Source: Pelovirga terrestris (GTDB taxonomy: Bacteria; Desulfobacterota; Desulfuromonadia; Desulfuromonadales; Geopsychrobacteraceae). From it: a DNA stretch of 64,000 nt. This document shows, piece by piece, positions 52,528 to 61,934 of this stretch (positions are counted from its first letter, which is position 1; each line of letters begins with the position of its first letter). The translations under genes were made by a program, and so were the position numbers. Under the pieces are notes generated by a model that saw nothing but the letters and a program-made list of their open reading frames with translations, ran no database searches and was not told where the DNA came from. Where the stretch lies: NCBI RefSeq assembly GCF_014773365.1, contig NZ_JACWUN010000001.1, forward strand, positions 279,316-343,315, in the 5' to 3' direction.

Positions 52528-53862
52528 TTATCCAGTGACATCTGAGATGATATAACGGTGTTTACCGCCGATGGTTTTTGGTATTTGTTCTACATATTGC
52601 ACATCTATCGTCAAATCATCCCAATCAAGAGCCTGCTTGATTTTAGACTCAATACGCAAGATCTTTTGGGCTTCAGCATCATTAAAGTTATGGTTTTTTA
52701 TCAGACTAAGCCGAATAAATTGGGGATTTATCTGGTGGAACTGAAAACTTTTTATTCCTTCTATATCGTACATTTGTCTGACAAAAAAAGTTCCGTAAAT
52801 CGTCTTGCCTCTTGAAGTCAAGAATCTATCAGCAATCCTGCCTATTTTCATGTCCAATAAAGGGAAACCTCTGCCACAGGAACATTGCCCAGACCCCGGC
52901 ATGGCAAAATCACCGATTTCATAACGAATAAAAGGCATCGCATCGTTGACCAGCGAGGTCACAACCAATTTGCACAGGTTTTCCGGATGATCGGGCACAG
53001 GCAGGTACTCAACATAAGCGGAATGCAGAAACTGATGCATCTTTCCGGCAGGGCATTCCGAGGCAATACCCGGCACCTCCCTGCTGCCATACTGATCAAA
53101 TGCCTTGCAGTTAAAGGCTTTTTGAATAAGACTCCTTTGCCAGTCGTGCAGCTTTTCTGCCGACGTCATGACCCCCTTGACGTTGGTAACGGAAATGTTG
53201 TTTTCAATGATGTGTTCGGCAACATTCTGCATGACAGACACGTAACCATAAATGAACGTATTCTTCTTTTCAAGAATCTGTTCAATCCACCCATTGATGA
53301 TATCCCTGTCGTATTGATATGCATTCAAATTAAGGGTTGTTGAAAGGCTCTTTTTAAACCGTTCTTTCATTCCAGTTTTTTGCGTAAAATCACCGGGATT
53401 ACCCCAGATGGAAATCAATCGTTCATTCTCGTTCCATCCGGAATTTTTTAAACCCAGCATAAACAGTGCCTGGGCCTTTTCGTAGGCTTCGAGGTGGGAA
53501 TAAAAGTGCAAAGGCTCGCCGGTAGAACCACCGCTGGAAAGCTTGAACAATTGTTCCGGTTTGAAAGTGGCAGACACTAACTCCCCTCTATGCGACCTGA
53601 TAATATCTTTGGTTAACACGGGCAGGCGGGCAACATCAGATCTGTTTTTGATATCCTTCGGGTGGATACCAAGGTCATCGAACACCTGACGATAGTAAGA
53701 CACCGTGTCATACGCATGATTAAAGAGTTTTTTTATTCTATCAAACTGATATTGCTCAATCACTTCCAACGGTTGCCATTGCAACTGTTCATATTCACGA
53801 AGATAATCATATCTCTTCGATCCACGCCATTTCAGTAGTGCTTTACGAAGGAAGGTTTGCAT
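52528..53862 (-). CDS. CapK/PaaK-like AMP-binding enzyme
   Basis: 444 residues. VSYYRQVFDDLGIHPKDIKNRSDVARLPVLTKDIIRSHRGEL, KLSSGGSTGEPLHFY (AMP-binding), FDQYGSREVPGIASECPAG, IRYEIGDFAMPGSGQCSCGRGFPLL and EQIPKTIGGKHRYIIS match the CapK family and mirror the enzyme at 32380-33774. It likely activates a carboxylic acid for transfer to the polymer. It overlaps the end of the GT4 gene before it by 20 bases. Confidence 0.86.
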   Translation of the reverse strand: MQTFLRKALLKWRGSKRYDYLREYEQLQWQPLEVIEQYQFDRIKKLFNHAYDTVSYYRQVFDDLGIHPKDIKNRSDVARLPVLTKDIIRSHRGELVSATFKPEQLFKLSSGGSTGEPLHFYSHLEAYEKAQALFMLGLKNSGWNENERLISIWGNPGDFTQKTGMKERFKKSLSTTLNLNAYQYDRDIINGWIEQILEKKNTFIYGYVSVMQNVAEHIIENNISVTNVKGVMTSAEKLHDWQRSLIQKAFNCKAFDQYGSREVPGIASECPAGKMHQFLHSAYVEYLPVPDHPENLCKLVVTSLVNDAMPFIRYEIGDFAMPGSGQCSCGRGFPLLDMKIGRIADRFLTSRGKTIYGTFFVRQMYDIEGIKSFQFHQINPQFIRLSLIKNHNFNDAEAQKILRIESKIKQALDWDDLTIDVQYVEQIPKTIGGKHRYIISDVTG

Positions 53863-54967
53863 GACACTTTCCCGATGGCATTAGCAGGTTCATATATTTT
53901 TCCATCATGGCTTGTTCACTGAAAGAAGATATAACTTTTTGATACCCCAGCACCGCAATCTTTGTTCTGAGACCTTCATCAGCAACCAACTTCAGTATCG
54001 CTTTTGCCAGTTCATCGCTGTTCTCCGGCGGGACAATCATCCCTTCCTCACCGTTGGAGATAATTTCACTCATACCTCCAACATTCGTCGCGACAACCGG
54101 TTTACCGCAAGCCATTGCTTCAAGGACAGCAATCGGAAAACCTTCTCTTTTTGAAGGTAAAACAAAAATATCCATTTTAACCAACAACTCAGGAATATCA
54201 CTACGACGACCAAGCATGTCGACATATGATTTCAAGCCCAACTGTTGGATCATGCTTTCAATATCGGAACGCAACTCCCCATCGCCAACCAACATCAGTC
54301 GCACGTCCGGTCTTTTATTGACAACTTCAGCAAAGGCACGCAACAGGTTGCCGTGATCTTTGGGTTCGGAGAGTCTGGCCACGGTGCCGATGATCAGTTT
54401 ATCCTGATTTTTTTTAACTGATTTTTCTTTATTTTCGACTTGAAAAGCGGACAGATTGACCCCGTTGTGAATCACTTCAATCTGTGAAGCACTCACACCG
54501 ACATCGGTGATCATAAAGTTTTTCAGGTTTTCCGAAACACATACAACCTTATCGGCAAGGCGGCTGAGATAGCGAGTATTTCGTTTTAATTTACTGGATT
54601 GACTTAACGAATACTTGGCGTGCTCGGTGTAGATGATTCTGACACCCGCAAGCCTGGCCGGCAAGGCAGCGTACTGAAGCAGATAGGCACCATGCACCTG
54701 GACAACGGTCACATGCTGCACCCTAAACAGACGATAAAGACCCCACATCACCTGTAAGCGCCCTCTATTCTTTTGCGTAAAACAATGCACATTGACTGTG
54801 TTGTTCTCGGCATGATCTACCAAAGGGCCTCTGCCGCCAAAAAGGGCGCAGACAGATGTTTGGCATATTTTTGCACTGTTTAGATGTATGCAGATGTTAA
54901 GTGCCAGACTTTCTGCCCCGCCGAAGTCAAAAACGTTAATCAATTGCATTACATGATTATTATTCAC
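53843..54967 (-). CDS. Family 4 glycosyltransferase
   Basis: 374 residues. INVFDFGGAESLALNICIHL at the N-terminus, VKKNQDKLIIGTVARLSEPKDHGNLLRAFAEVV, LMLVGDGELRSDIE and VLPSKREGFPIAVLEAMACGKPVVATNVGGMSEII (the GT-B E-x7-E) are characteristic. GTG at 54967 (AAGGTGAG upstream, overlapping the previous stop) is preferred; GTG 54976 and ATG 54949 are alternatives. Confidence 0.89.
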   Translation of the reverse strand: MNNNHVMQLINVFDFGGAESLALNICIHLNSAKICQTSVCALFGGRGPLVDHAENNTVNVHCFTQKNRGRLQVMWGLYRLFRVQHVTVVQVHGAYLLQYAALPARLAGVRIIYTEHAKYSLSQSSKLKRNTRYLSRLADKVVCVSENLKNFMITDVGVSASQIEVIHNGVNLSAFQVENKEKSVKKNQDKLIIGTVARLSEPKDHGNLLRAFAEVVNKRPDVRLMLVGDGELRSDIESMIQQLGLKSYVDMLGRRSDIPELLVKMDIFVLPSKREGFPIAVLEAMACGKPVVATNVGGMSEIISNGEEGMIVPPENSDELAKAILKLVADEGLRTKIAVLGYQKVISSFSEQAMMEKYMNLLMPSGKCHANLPS

Positions 54968-56132
54968 TGCTCTCACCTTTAGTGTAACTTTTTTCTTGCT
55001 GAAACTTCATTTTTGTGGCCAGCACTTCCTCGTAAAGGGCAGCAATTTTTTTGACCCGCTCCTCAGGGTTGAACTCGCTGAGGACTCGTTCTCTACCGGA
55101 AACACCAAAATCACGAAGCATCTCAGGATGCTTAAACAACCGTATAACAGCTGCTGATAATTGTTCCGCATTCTGCGAATCGACCAATATACCTGTTTCC
55201 CCATCGACAACAACCTCCGGGACGCCGCCGACGCGTGTGGCAACCACAGGTTTGCCAAACAGCATCGCCTCCAGCGCAACGTTGGGCATACCTTCACTTA
55301 AGGATGGCAACACAAGCAGATCAATTTCACGATAGAAGTTTTGCACATTGCTCTGGTAACCGGTAAATATGACGTGAGATTTAAGGCCGGACTGATCAAC
55401 CTGCTGCTGAATTTCTTCTTGTAGCGGTCCGTCACCTATAAACAACACTTTTAAACCAGGGATTTTTTTAATGATCTGGGGCAGGGCCTCGACAAAATAA
55501 CAATGTCCTTTTTCGTGACTGAACCTTCCAACCACCCCTATCAAAGGGGCCGAACTGCATATTCCATATTGCTCCCTGATATTGCTGGTTGAATCAGTTA
55601 GAGCATATTCGTTGGGATCAACAGCGTTATAGATGGTGTAAATTTTATTTTTACCTATCCACCTCTTGTTCAAGCCACTGGCCATCCCATTAGAGACAAC
55701 CACTACCCGATCAGCAAAACCGAAAAGGAATTTATCCAGATATTTATAAAGCTTTATTTTAAAGCCGCCTGTACACCAACCATGAAAAAAAGCAATCCAA
55801 GGGGTACCGGTAATTATTTTCAAACAAAAACAGATAACGTGGCTTTTATAACTGTGGGATTGCAAGATGTCCGGCTTAAAATCTTTTATAATTCGCAATG
55901 ACTGGAATACAAGCCTTGGGTCATAAGTAATACTCTGAATAAGGCGTACAAATGGAAAATTGTAATTTTTGACAGTAGCCTCAAACACACCTGGTTGTTG
56001 ATCATAACGACCGAAGCCGGTGATTAATGGGGTACATTTTTCCATCCCCCCACACTTAAAAAACTGCAGCAACCCTTTGCCCGGGCCACCTATTTCTGCT
56101 GTAGCTATACTAATAAACACCTTGGGCTTCAT
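54960..56132 (-). CDS. Family 4 glycosyltransferase
   Basis: 390 residues. VFISIATAEIGGPGKGLLQFF, DILQSHSYKSHVICF, LIGVVGRFSHEKGHCYFVEALPQII, VLFIGDGPLQEEI and LPSLSEGMPNVALEAMLFGKPVVATRVGGVPEVV identify a GT4 retaining transferase. It is between the polymerase and the second GT4. Confidence 0.9.
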   Translation of the reverse strand: MKPKVFISIATAEIGGPGKGLLQFFKCGGMEKCTPLITGFGRYDQQPGVFEATVKNYNFPFVRLIQSITYDPRLVFQSLRIIKDFKPDILQSHSYKSHVICFCLKIITGTPWIAFFHGWCTGGFKIKLYKYLDKFLFGFADRVVVVSNGMASGLNKRWIGKNKIYTIYNAVDPNEYALTDSTSNIREQYGICSSAPLIGVVGRFSHEKGHCYFVEALPQIIKKIPGLKVLFIGDGPLQEEIQQQVDQSGLKSHVIFTGYQSNVQNFYREIDLLVLPSLSEGMPNVALEAMLFGKPVVATRVGGVPEVVVDGETGILVDSQNAEQLSAAVIRLFKHPEMLRDFGVSGRERVLSEFNPEERVKKIAALYEEVLATKMKFQQEKSYTKGESSE

Positions 56133-56136
56133 ACCG

Positions 56137-57366
56137 CTAATTATTTTCCTTTAGAGTGATATTTGCCTTTAACAACAGTTGGCTCATGACAGCTGAAATT
56201 GCAACATAGAAGGCCCAATAAGTAGAATAAGCCTGACTCAAAAAAAGTCCGGCGGTAAACATCCCGGCAAAACCCACCAGGCTCATTTCGGCTATTTTAA
56301 CCAGCTGAATATCCTGCGAATATTTTCGTACTTTTAAAAAGATACCAACAGCATAAAAGCAAAGCATTAAATAAAGCACTAAACCGAAGACACCTGTTTC
56401 TGTGCCAATCTGGACAACAGAATTGTGCGCAGTCTGCCAAACACGCATGGTTGAATCTCGAGATTGTCGGTCCAAACCTACAGCGATACTGTAACTACCG
56501 ACACCCACTCCGGTAAGGGGGTTTTCTATGAAGGCCTTCAAGCCAATTTTCCATATATCAATCCGCCCACCTTCCAACGTAACATTATAATCTTCTTCAA
56601 GATTCAACATCGTTGAATAACGTTCAATATTCAAAGGGGCAAAAGCAATAAAAAATACGCACGCGGAAACCACTAAAAACTTTGCTGAGCGTTTTATTGT
56701 TGTGGTTATCAACAAAAAAACAACCATCGAAACACCAAAAGCAATCAATCCACCCCTTGAACCGGATAAGAGAATTAACAAAACACCAGAAGAAAAAAAA
56801 ACGATCATCAATGAACGTATGATAAATTTATTTTTTTTACTGAAAAACAATAAAAAAAAGGGCAAAAAAACTAAAGCAAAATACGCAAGGTCGTTAGGGT
56901 CAAACATCGCTCCAAAAGTTAGTCGCTCTGACCCTGGTACAAATCCACGTAAAGCGTAAAAGGCGTATAGGCCATTACCAAGACAGGCGACCAGCAACAC
57001 CTTATATAACCGTTCAATTGTATGCACTGTTTTATATAAGACAACGACAAAAACAACGATAATAATATATTCTGTTAACACTCGATCAAAGGACAACCTG
57101 GCATAAAGTGAAAAGGGTATGCCGAAAACCATGACTGAATAAAGAGCAAGGTAATACTTAATTTGCCGCTCACGAGACAACAGTGGGCCAGGGAGGTATT
57201 TAGATTGAAAAATTGCAACGGCTACAGTCAAAACACTAAGTACCAAGGCTGGTCGCAAAGGGGCGAGAACAGGAAAAAGATCTTGTGGACGACACAAAAG
57301 AACAAATGTCCATAGACAAAATAGGAAAAAAACAGATGTTGATTTTTCTGTTAAATCTCTATGCAT
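56137..57366 (-). CDS. O-antigen polymerase/ligase-like membrane protein (Wzy/WaaL)
   Basis: 409 residues with about eleven hydrophobic segments. The large loop contains GGRIDIWKIGLKAFIENPLTGVGVGSYSIAVG and QTAHNSVVQIGTETGVFGLVLYLML, the typical Wzy_C (O-Ag ligase) signatures with an H. Such proteins polymerise undecaprenyl-linked repeat units in the periplasm. It is next to the flippase and GT genes. Confidence 0.88.
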   Translation of the reverse strand: MHRDLTEKSTSVFFLFCLWTFVLLCRPQDLFPVLAPLRPALVLSVLTVAVAIFQSKYLPGPLLSRERQIKYYLALYSVMVFGIPFSLYARLSFDRVLTEYIIIVVFVVVLYKTVHTIERLYKVLLVACLGNGLYAFYALRGFVPGSERLTFGAMFDPNDLAYFALVFLPFFLLFFSKKNKFIIRSLMIVFFSSGVLLILLSGSRGGLIAFGVSMVVFLLITTTIKRSAKFLVVSACVFFIAFAPLNIERYSTMLNLEEDYNVTLEGGRIDIWKIGLKAFIENPLTGVGVGSYSIAVGLDRQSRDSTMRVWQTAHNSVVQIGTETGVFGLVLYLMLCFYAVGIFLKVRKYSQDIQLVKIAEMSLVGFAGMFTAGLFLSQAYSTYWAFYVAISAVMSQLLLKANITLKENN

Positions 57367-57370
57367 TATT

Positions 57371-59086
57371 TTATTTTTTATTATTAAGGCTGTATATTTT
57401 ACCAGCGCTGATAATATAACCGTAGTTGCGAAGCGATAATAAATGTAAAACCGTCGCTAATAAAAACTTATAACGGCACAAAGGATCTAAACCTTTTGAA
57501 TGAAGACCCAACTTTATGCCTTCTATACCTTCTCTCATTTGCTTTTTAAACTTATAAGAAAATGGCACAGGTGATCTTTTCCATTGATATGTCAGGCGGC
57601 TATCTATTGGCAGAGGGCAAGGAACATGTTCTGGATATGTTTGCCAGGGGACGCTGGTAACAGAAGAAGGAAAGAGCTTGAAGATCTCGTGATACAGTTC
57701 GTGGTTTAGTCTGTAGTCAACAGGGATAGAAAAAATAAATTCAAGCAGTTTTGAATCGAAAAAAGGAAGTTGATATTCTGTAGCATGCTGGTCGATGTTT
57801 TCATATAAACTGTGAAGATGTCTGCGCTGATCATTGAACATCAGAAATAAAAAAATTTGCTGGCCCTTATCTGAACAATTAATTCTATTCAATTCTTCAG
57901 AAATAGTGTTATCGAGAAGGGTCGACATCTCATTCTGTCTATCTTTTCTCATAAATCGCAAAGGTAAACCGTGAATATTTTTTTCTCGAAAATATTGAAT
58001 AGCAACTTTTTTGTCTGCATAGCGGAATTTTTCAACGATCTGTTTATTTAAATAGACGCAACCCAATCCGACACTTCCCCCATCACCAGACCATATTGTT
58101 TTAGGGCGTGTTGTTTTGATTTTTGCTTGTTCAGATATCTGTTTCACCGACGCAGCCATTTTTGGCATAGTCATTTGAGCTAATGGTTTTTCAGGTGTAG
58201 GTTTTTCGTGAAATGAGCAATTTATTTTTTTGGCAAACTCTCTGGCAAAAGTCGTGTCCTGCTGTCCTTCATCTGAAAAATTAAAAACATGGACTTGATC
58301 ACATAGTTCATTAAGGACGGAAACAATTGCGCGAGAGTCCATACCACCGCTCAGATATGAAAGAGCGCATGAATCATTGTTTAACCTTAAACGTATGGAG
58401 CCTTTAAAAAGCTCAAAAACCTTAGCGGCGGCTTCCTCTTTGGTAATATTGATTTGTTCGATTTCATCCCATTGCCAATATGTTGTTGATTCACATTTGG
58501 CAGCAGCAAATCTAACAACTTCAGATTCTCTTAAAATCTTAATGTGCTTATATTTTGTTCGACTTGCTAATGGGACCCCAAAAGCATATCTCTCAGATAG
58601 CGCCAACCGATCTGCATCTTGAGGTATCATTGAGACAGCTTCTAATACCTTAAGCGCTGTAGAAAAAATTACACAATCACCATCTGTCCAATAATAAAGG
58701 GGTCTGATGCCCAACTTATCAGCACACAAAACCAATTCAGGCTCTTCCGAATCTTGAAAACTGGCAAGGCAAAAAACTCCTCTGACATCTGAAAAATCTT
58801 CGTATTTACAATCCCTCAAAGCAATTGTTAGAGCAATATGATCATTCTCAATACCTGACTGCGTAAGTAGCGGCTCGCCAGCCATCAGAGAAAAACTACC
58901 TATTTCATCATTAATAACACCTGAATATTCCGACAACGCTTTGGTACTAGCGCGGATAAAAAAAGAATTTTCACGTTTATTCTGGATAATCTCCAATTCA
59001 GAATCTGCAGGGAATACATTCTTGATTTCATTAACTGATCTATCGTCAAAACTTTTTTTATTCAAAGAGACTATGCCAGCAAACAT
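57371..59086 (-). CDS. Asparagine-synthetase-like protein lacking the glutaminase cysteine
   Basis: 571 residues. The N-terminal domain begins MFAGIVSLNK where AsnB has MCGI, so the nucleophilic Cys2 is a Phe and glutamine hydrolysis should be lost, while the synthetase domain is intact: SYLSGGMDSRAIV (residues 243-255), FSDEGQQDTTFAREFAKK, SGDGGSVGLGCVYLNKQ, PFFDSKLLEFIFSIPVDYRLN. Such proteins use free ammonia or an amine, and some form peptide or lactam bonds. AAGGTG lies before the ATG. The acceptor in this cluster is unknown. Confidence 0.83.
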   Translation of the reverse strand: MFAGIVSLNKKSFDDRSVNEIKNVFPADSELEIIQNKRENSFFIRASTKALSEYSGVINDEIGSFSLMAGEPLLTQSGIENDHIALTIALRDCKYEDFSDVRGVFCLASFQDSEEPELVLCADKLGIRPLYYWTDGDCVIFSTALKVLEAVSMIPQDADRLALSERYAFGVPLASRTKYKHIKILRESEVVRFAAAKCESTTYWQWDEIEQINITKEEAAAKVFELFKGSIRLRLNNDSCALSYLSGGMDSRAIVSVLNELCDQVHVFNFSDEGQQDTTFAREFAKKINCSFHEKPTPEKPLAQMTMPKMAASVKQISEQAKIKTTRPKTIWSGDGGSVGLGCVYLNKQIVEKFRYADKKVAIQYFREKNIHGLPLRFMRKDRQNEMSTLLDNTISEELNRINCSDKGQQIFLFLMFNDQRRHLHSLYENIDQHATEYQLPFFDSKLLEFIFSIPVDYRLNHELYHEIFKLFPSSVTSVPWQTYPEHVPCPLPIDSRLTYQWKRSPVPFSYKFKKQMREGIEGIKLGLHSKGLDPLCRYKFLLATVLHLLSLRNYGYIISAGKIYSLNNKK

Positions 59087-59099
59087 ATCATCACCTTAC

Positions 59100-60530
59100 C
59101 TATCTTTTTAAAAGATTCATCACTTCATGAAGACCATTTCGATTAAAGATGAGTGTTGTTATCGTATAAGTAAGTGCCCCACCCAAGATCAAAAGAAGCA
59201 TTTGTAATATATTTAAAGTAAAAACATTAAAGCTCCTCAAGACAAAAACCGATGCATACATTATGATACCGGAAAACAAGGGTATTGAAAATGCTTTAAT
59301 AATTGATAAAGTTTCAATCTTCAAAACCCGGATTGTCAGCAGCATCTGCAATGTAAAAACCAGTGGGAACACGAATAGCCAAGCCAAACTGACACCCAAT
59401 AAGCCCCATTGTGCTCCAATGAAGAAAGCGGCTGGTAAAAAAGTAGAATGGATTACAGAAAAATAAAAGGAAATATCAGCGCGCCCTACCCCAAAGACAG
59501 CCGTCGACATGATGCCACTGATCATCCGCAAGGGTATAACAATTGCGATGATCTGCATTGGCAGAACCGCTTGTAGCCATTGTTTACCCAAAAACACCTG
59601 GATAATTTCCGGTGAAACACACGAAATACCCCATAGTACAGGGATAGACACAAAACTCATAACCCTCACCGCCTTCAAAAAATGGCGATGGAATAATTCC
59701 ATATCATTTTGAATGTTGGAAAAGGCAGGGAAAGCAACCTGTTTGATAATTCCGGATACCTTATCCATAGGCAAAGTTGCTAACATTAACCCAACAGAAT
59801 AAAAACCCAAAAGATCTTTTCCAAGATTTTTTCCGACGATCAAGGCATCGGAATTAGAAGATATATACCAAACGATACCCCCCGCTGTAACATAGCTCCC
59901 AAATGTTATAAAAGACTTCATTCCCTTAAAATTCGTACTCGGCAAACAGAAAAAAGGGTTAGCTATGTTGAAACCAACAGTGGATATTAACCGAATAGTC
60001 AACATACCCCAAGCCAGTGCCCAAACACCTAAACCCATCCAGGCAAGGACAAGGGTTACAATAGAACCGGATATTGCAGAAGAAAAATCCACAATCGCAA
60101 TTTGCCTAAATTGCATGTCGCGTTGCAATTGTGCCCTTGGTATCAGAGCAAAAATATTAATCAAAAAACCTAGAGCTACAACCCTTAACAAAAGCACTAA
60201 TCGTGGTTCATTATAAAAATCTGCAACCAAATGTGCAGAGAAAAATAATGCTAAATACAGTAGCAAGCTAACTAACAAAACAAGTCCGAATAAAGACCTT
60301 AGTGTCGACAGTTCTATATCTTTTCGCTGCACAATAGCAGCACCTAACCCCATCTCATTCAATAACGCGAGAAACCCTACAAAAACAGCGGCAAGAGCCA
60401 TCAGCCCATAATCTTCAGGCGATAGCAACCGTATGACCACAATGGTGACACACCAGGTGAACAATTGTGCCAGCAATCTACCTGCTGCTGACCAGGCAAG
60501 CCCGGACATAACTTTTTGTTTTAAATTCAT
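59100..60530 (-). CDS. Polysaccharide flippase (Wzx/MOP superfamily)
   Basis: 476 residues with twelve to fourteen hydrophobic segments. KQKVMSGLAWSAAGRLLAQLFTWCVTIVVIRLLSPEDYGLMALA is a typical PST-family start, and VGLMLATLPMDKVSGIIKQVAFPAFSNIQ a typical later motif. It would move lipid-linked repeat units to the periplasm for the Wzy-like protein. ATG at 60530 is preferred over the TTG six codons upstream. Confidence 0.91.
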   Translation of the reverse strand: MNLKQKVMSGLAWSAAGRLLAQLFTWCVTIVVIRLLSPEDYGLMALAAVFVGFLALLNEMGLGAAIVQRKDIELSTLRSLFGLVLLVSLLLYLALFFSAHLVADFYNEPRLVLLLRVVALGFLINIFALIPRAQLQRDMQFRQIAIVDFSSAISGSIVTLVLAWMGLGVWALAWGMLTIRLISTVGFNIANPFFCLPSTNFKGMKSFITFGSYVTAGGIVWYISSNSDALIVGKNLGKDLLGFYSVGLMLATLPMDKVSGIIKQVAFPAFSNIQNDMELFHRHFLKAVRVMSFVSIPVLWGISCVSPEIIQVFLGKQWLQAVLPMQIIAIVIPLRMISGIMSTAVFGVGRADISFYFSVIHSTFLPAAFFIGAQWGLLGVSLAWLFVFPLVFTLQMLLTIRVLKIETLSIIKAFSIPLFSGIIMYASVFVLRSFNVFTLNILQMLLLILGGALTYTITTLIFNRNGLHEVMNLLKR

Positions 60531-60587
60531 GAAAGTTCTGTTCTGCAATTATCAAATGAGGTGAATTTTTTAAAAAAACACATGCCG

Positions 60588-61934
60588 TCAGGCACAATAA
60601 GGTCGGTTGTTAGAAAATTTATCGATGATCTTCATCAATTGCCTTGCGGTCGCCTCGCGGGAAAAATCATTCAGAAAATCGGCATTTGGCTGAAATTGCA
60701 ATTTCTGACGATCTACAGGCTTGGCCATGGCAGTGATAATAGCTGCAGCTACCTTGTCGGCGTCCTGTGTTCCGACCAGGTAGGACTCAGGGCTGTACTT
60801 GCGGACGATATCGCTGGGCTCACCCTCGGGAATGGTTGCCAGCATGGGCACATTGAGAGCCAACCCGTCAAAAATTTTGGTCCCCATGTTGGCCTCGACA
60901 ATGCGCAACAACTGCAAATCCGCCCCGGCCAGGATATTGAGCATTTTTTGATAGGGTATCATCCCGCCAGTGATGACCAGGTCTTCTATACCGTACTCTT
61001 TGGCTTTGTCGCTGATCCGTTGTCCATCGCCACCGTAATAAAGAAACTGAAAGTTGTCAGCGGCAAGATTACCAGCAGTTTTCAAGTAAGCCAGCGCCTG
61101 AAAAAACACATCGGACTTGATATAGTCAAAATAAAAGTTGCCACCGTAGACGATGGTGAATTTTGAAAATTCTTCGCGTTCATTCACCTTGACATCATCA
61201 GGTTCAATGCCGTTGTAGATGGTACTGATTTTATCGCGGATCCAGGGATACTGCTGGATGTAACGTTGCCTGATCTCATCCGGCGTGACCACAAAAACAT
61301 CGACATGGCGCAGCAACCAGGCTTCCAGCTTGCGGTTGATCTTGCGCCGATAGGTCGGCACATCGTTGAGAGGGAACGGTGGCACCTCCAGGGCAAAGGG
61401 GTCGCGAAAATCGAGAACCAGTGGCTTGCCGGTGAGTTTTTTGAGCAATACGCCGGCAACGGCGGAGCTGAAGGGCGAGCAGGAGACATAAATCAGGTCG
61501 ATGTCCCGTTTCCTGATCAGCCGATAACCTGTGATGGTTGCCGCAGGTATCCACCCCCAGAACAGATCGGGTATATGGATCAGGTCGTAAAAATGGTTGC
61601 GTTTTAGCTGAATACCGAACGGCCGCAGAATTTTTGCCAACAGGCCATTTATTTTTCCAAGAACCCAGTAGGTATTAAACCATGAACGACAATAATGAAC
61701 ATCAACACCTTGCGGGGGAGCATCAGCACCAACCCGGCAGAAGATCGGGTCAGGGTTACTGACACTCAACACCGTCGGGTCCCAGCCGTATTTTTTAAAA
61801 TAGCGGGAGAAAGCCACGCTGCGACGGCAGCCGACATCCGTTAAGGGTGGATAATAGTAACAGAGCATCAGGATGTTATGTTCTGTTACGCCAGCTTCGC
61901 TGTCTGTTTTATCCCCCTCCCCTGCTACTACCAT
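60588..61934 (-). CDS. Family 4 glycosyltransferase
   Basis: 448 residues. HNILMLCYYYPPLTDVGCRRSVAFSRYFKKYGW is a WbuB-like GT4 start, LIYVSCSPFSSAVAGVLLKKLTGKPLVLDFRDPF follows, then FTIVYGGNFYFDYIKSDVFFQALAYL and FLYYGGDGQRISDKA. ATG at 61934 overlaps the preceding deacetylase stop; a start nearer the conserved region is possible. Confidence 0.87.
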   Translation of the reverse strand: MVVAGEGDKTDSEAGVTEHNILMLCYYYPPLTDVGCRRSVAFSRYFKKYGWDPTVLSVSNPDPIFCRVGADAPPQGVDVHYCRSWFNTYWVLGKINGLLAKILRPFGIQLKRNHFYDLIHIPDLFWGWIPAATITGYRLIRKRDIDLIYVSCSPFSSAVAGVLLKKLTGKPLVLDFRDPFALEVPPFPLNDVPTYRRKINRKLEAWLLRHVDVFVVTPDEIRQRYIQQYPWIRDKISTIYNGIEPDDVKVNEREEFSKFTIVYGGNFYFDYIKSDVFFQALAYLKTAGNLAADNFQFLYYGGDGQRISDKAKEYGIEDLVITGGMIPYQKMLNILAGADLQLLRIVEANMGTKIFDGLALNVPMLATIPEGEPSDIVRKYSPESYLVGTQDADKVAAAIITAMAKPVDRQKLQFQPNADFLNDFSREATARQLMKIIDKFSNNRPYCA

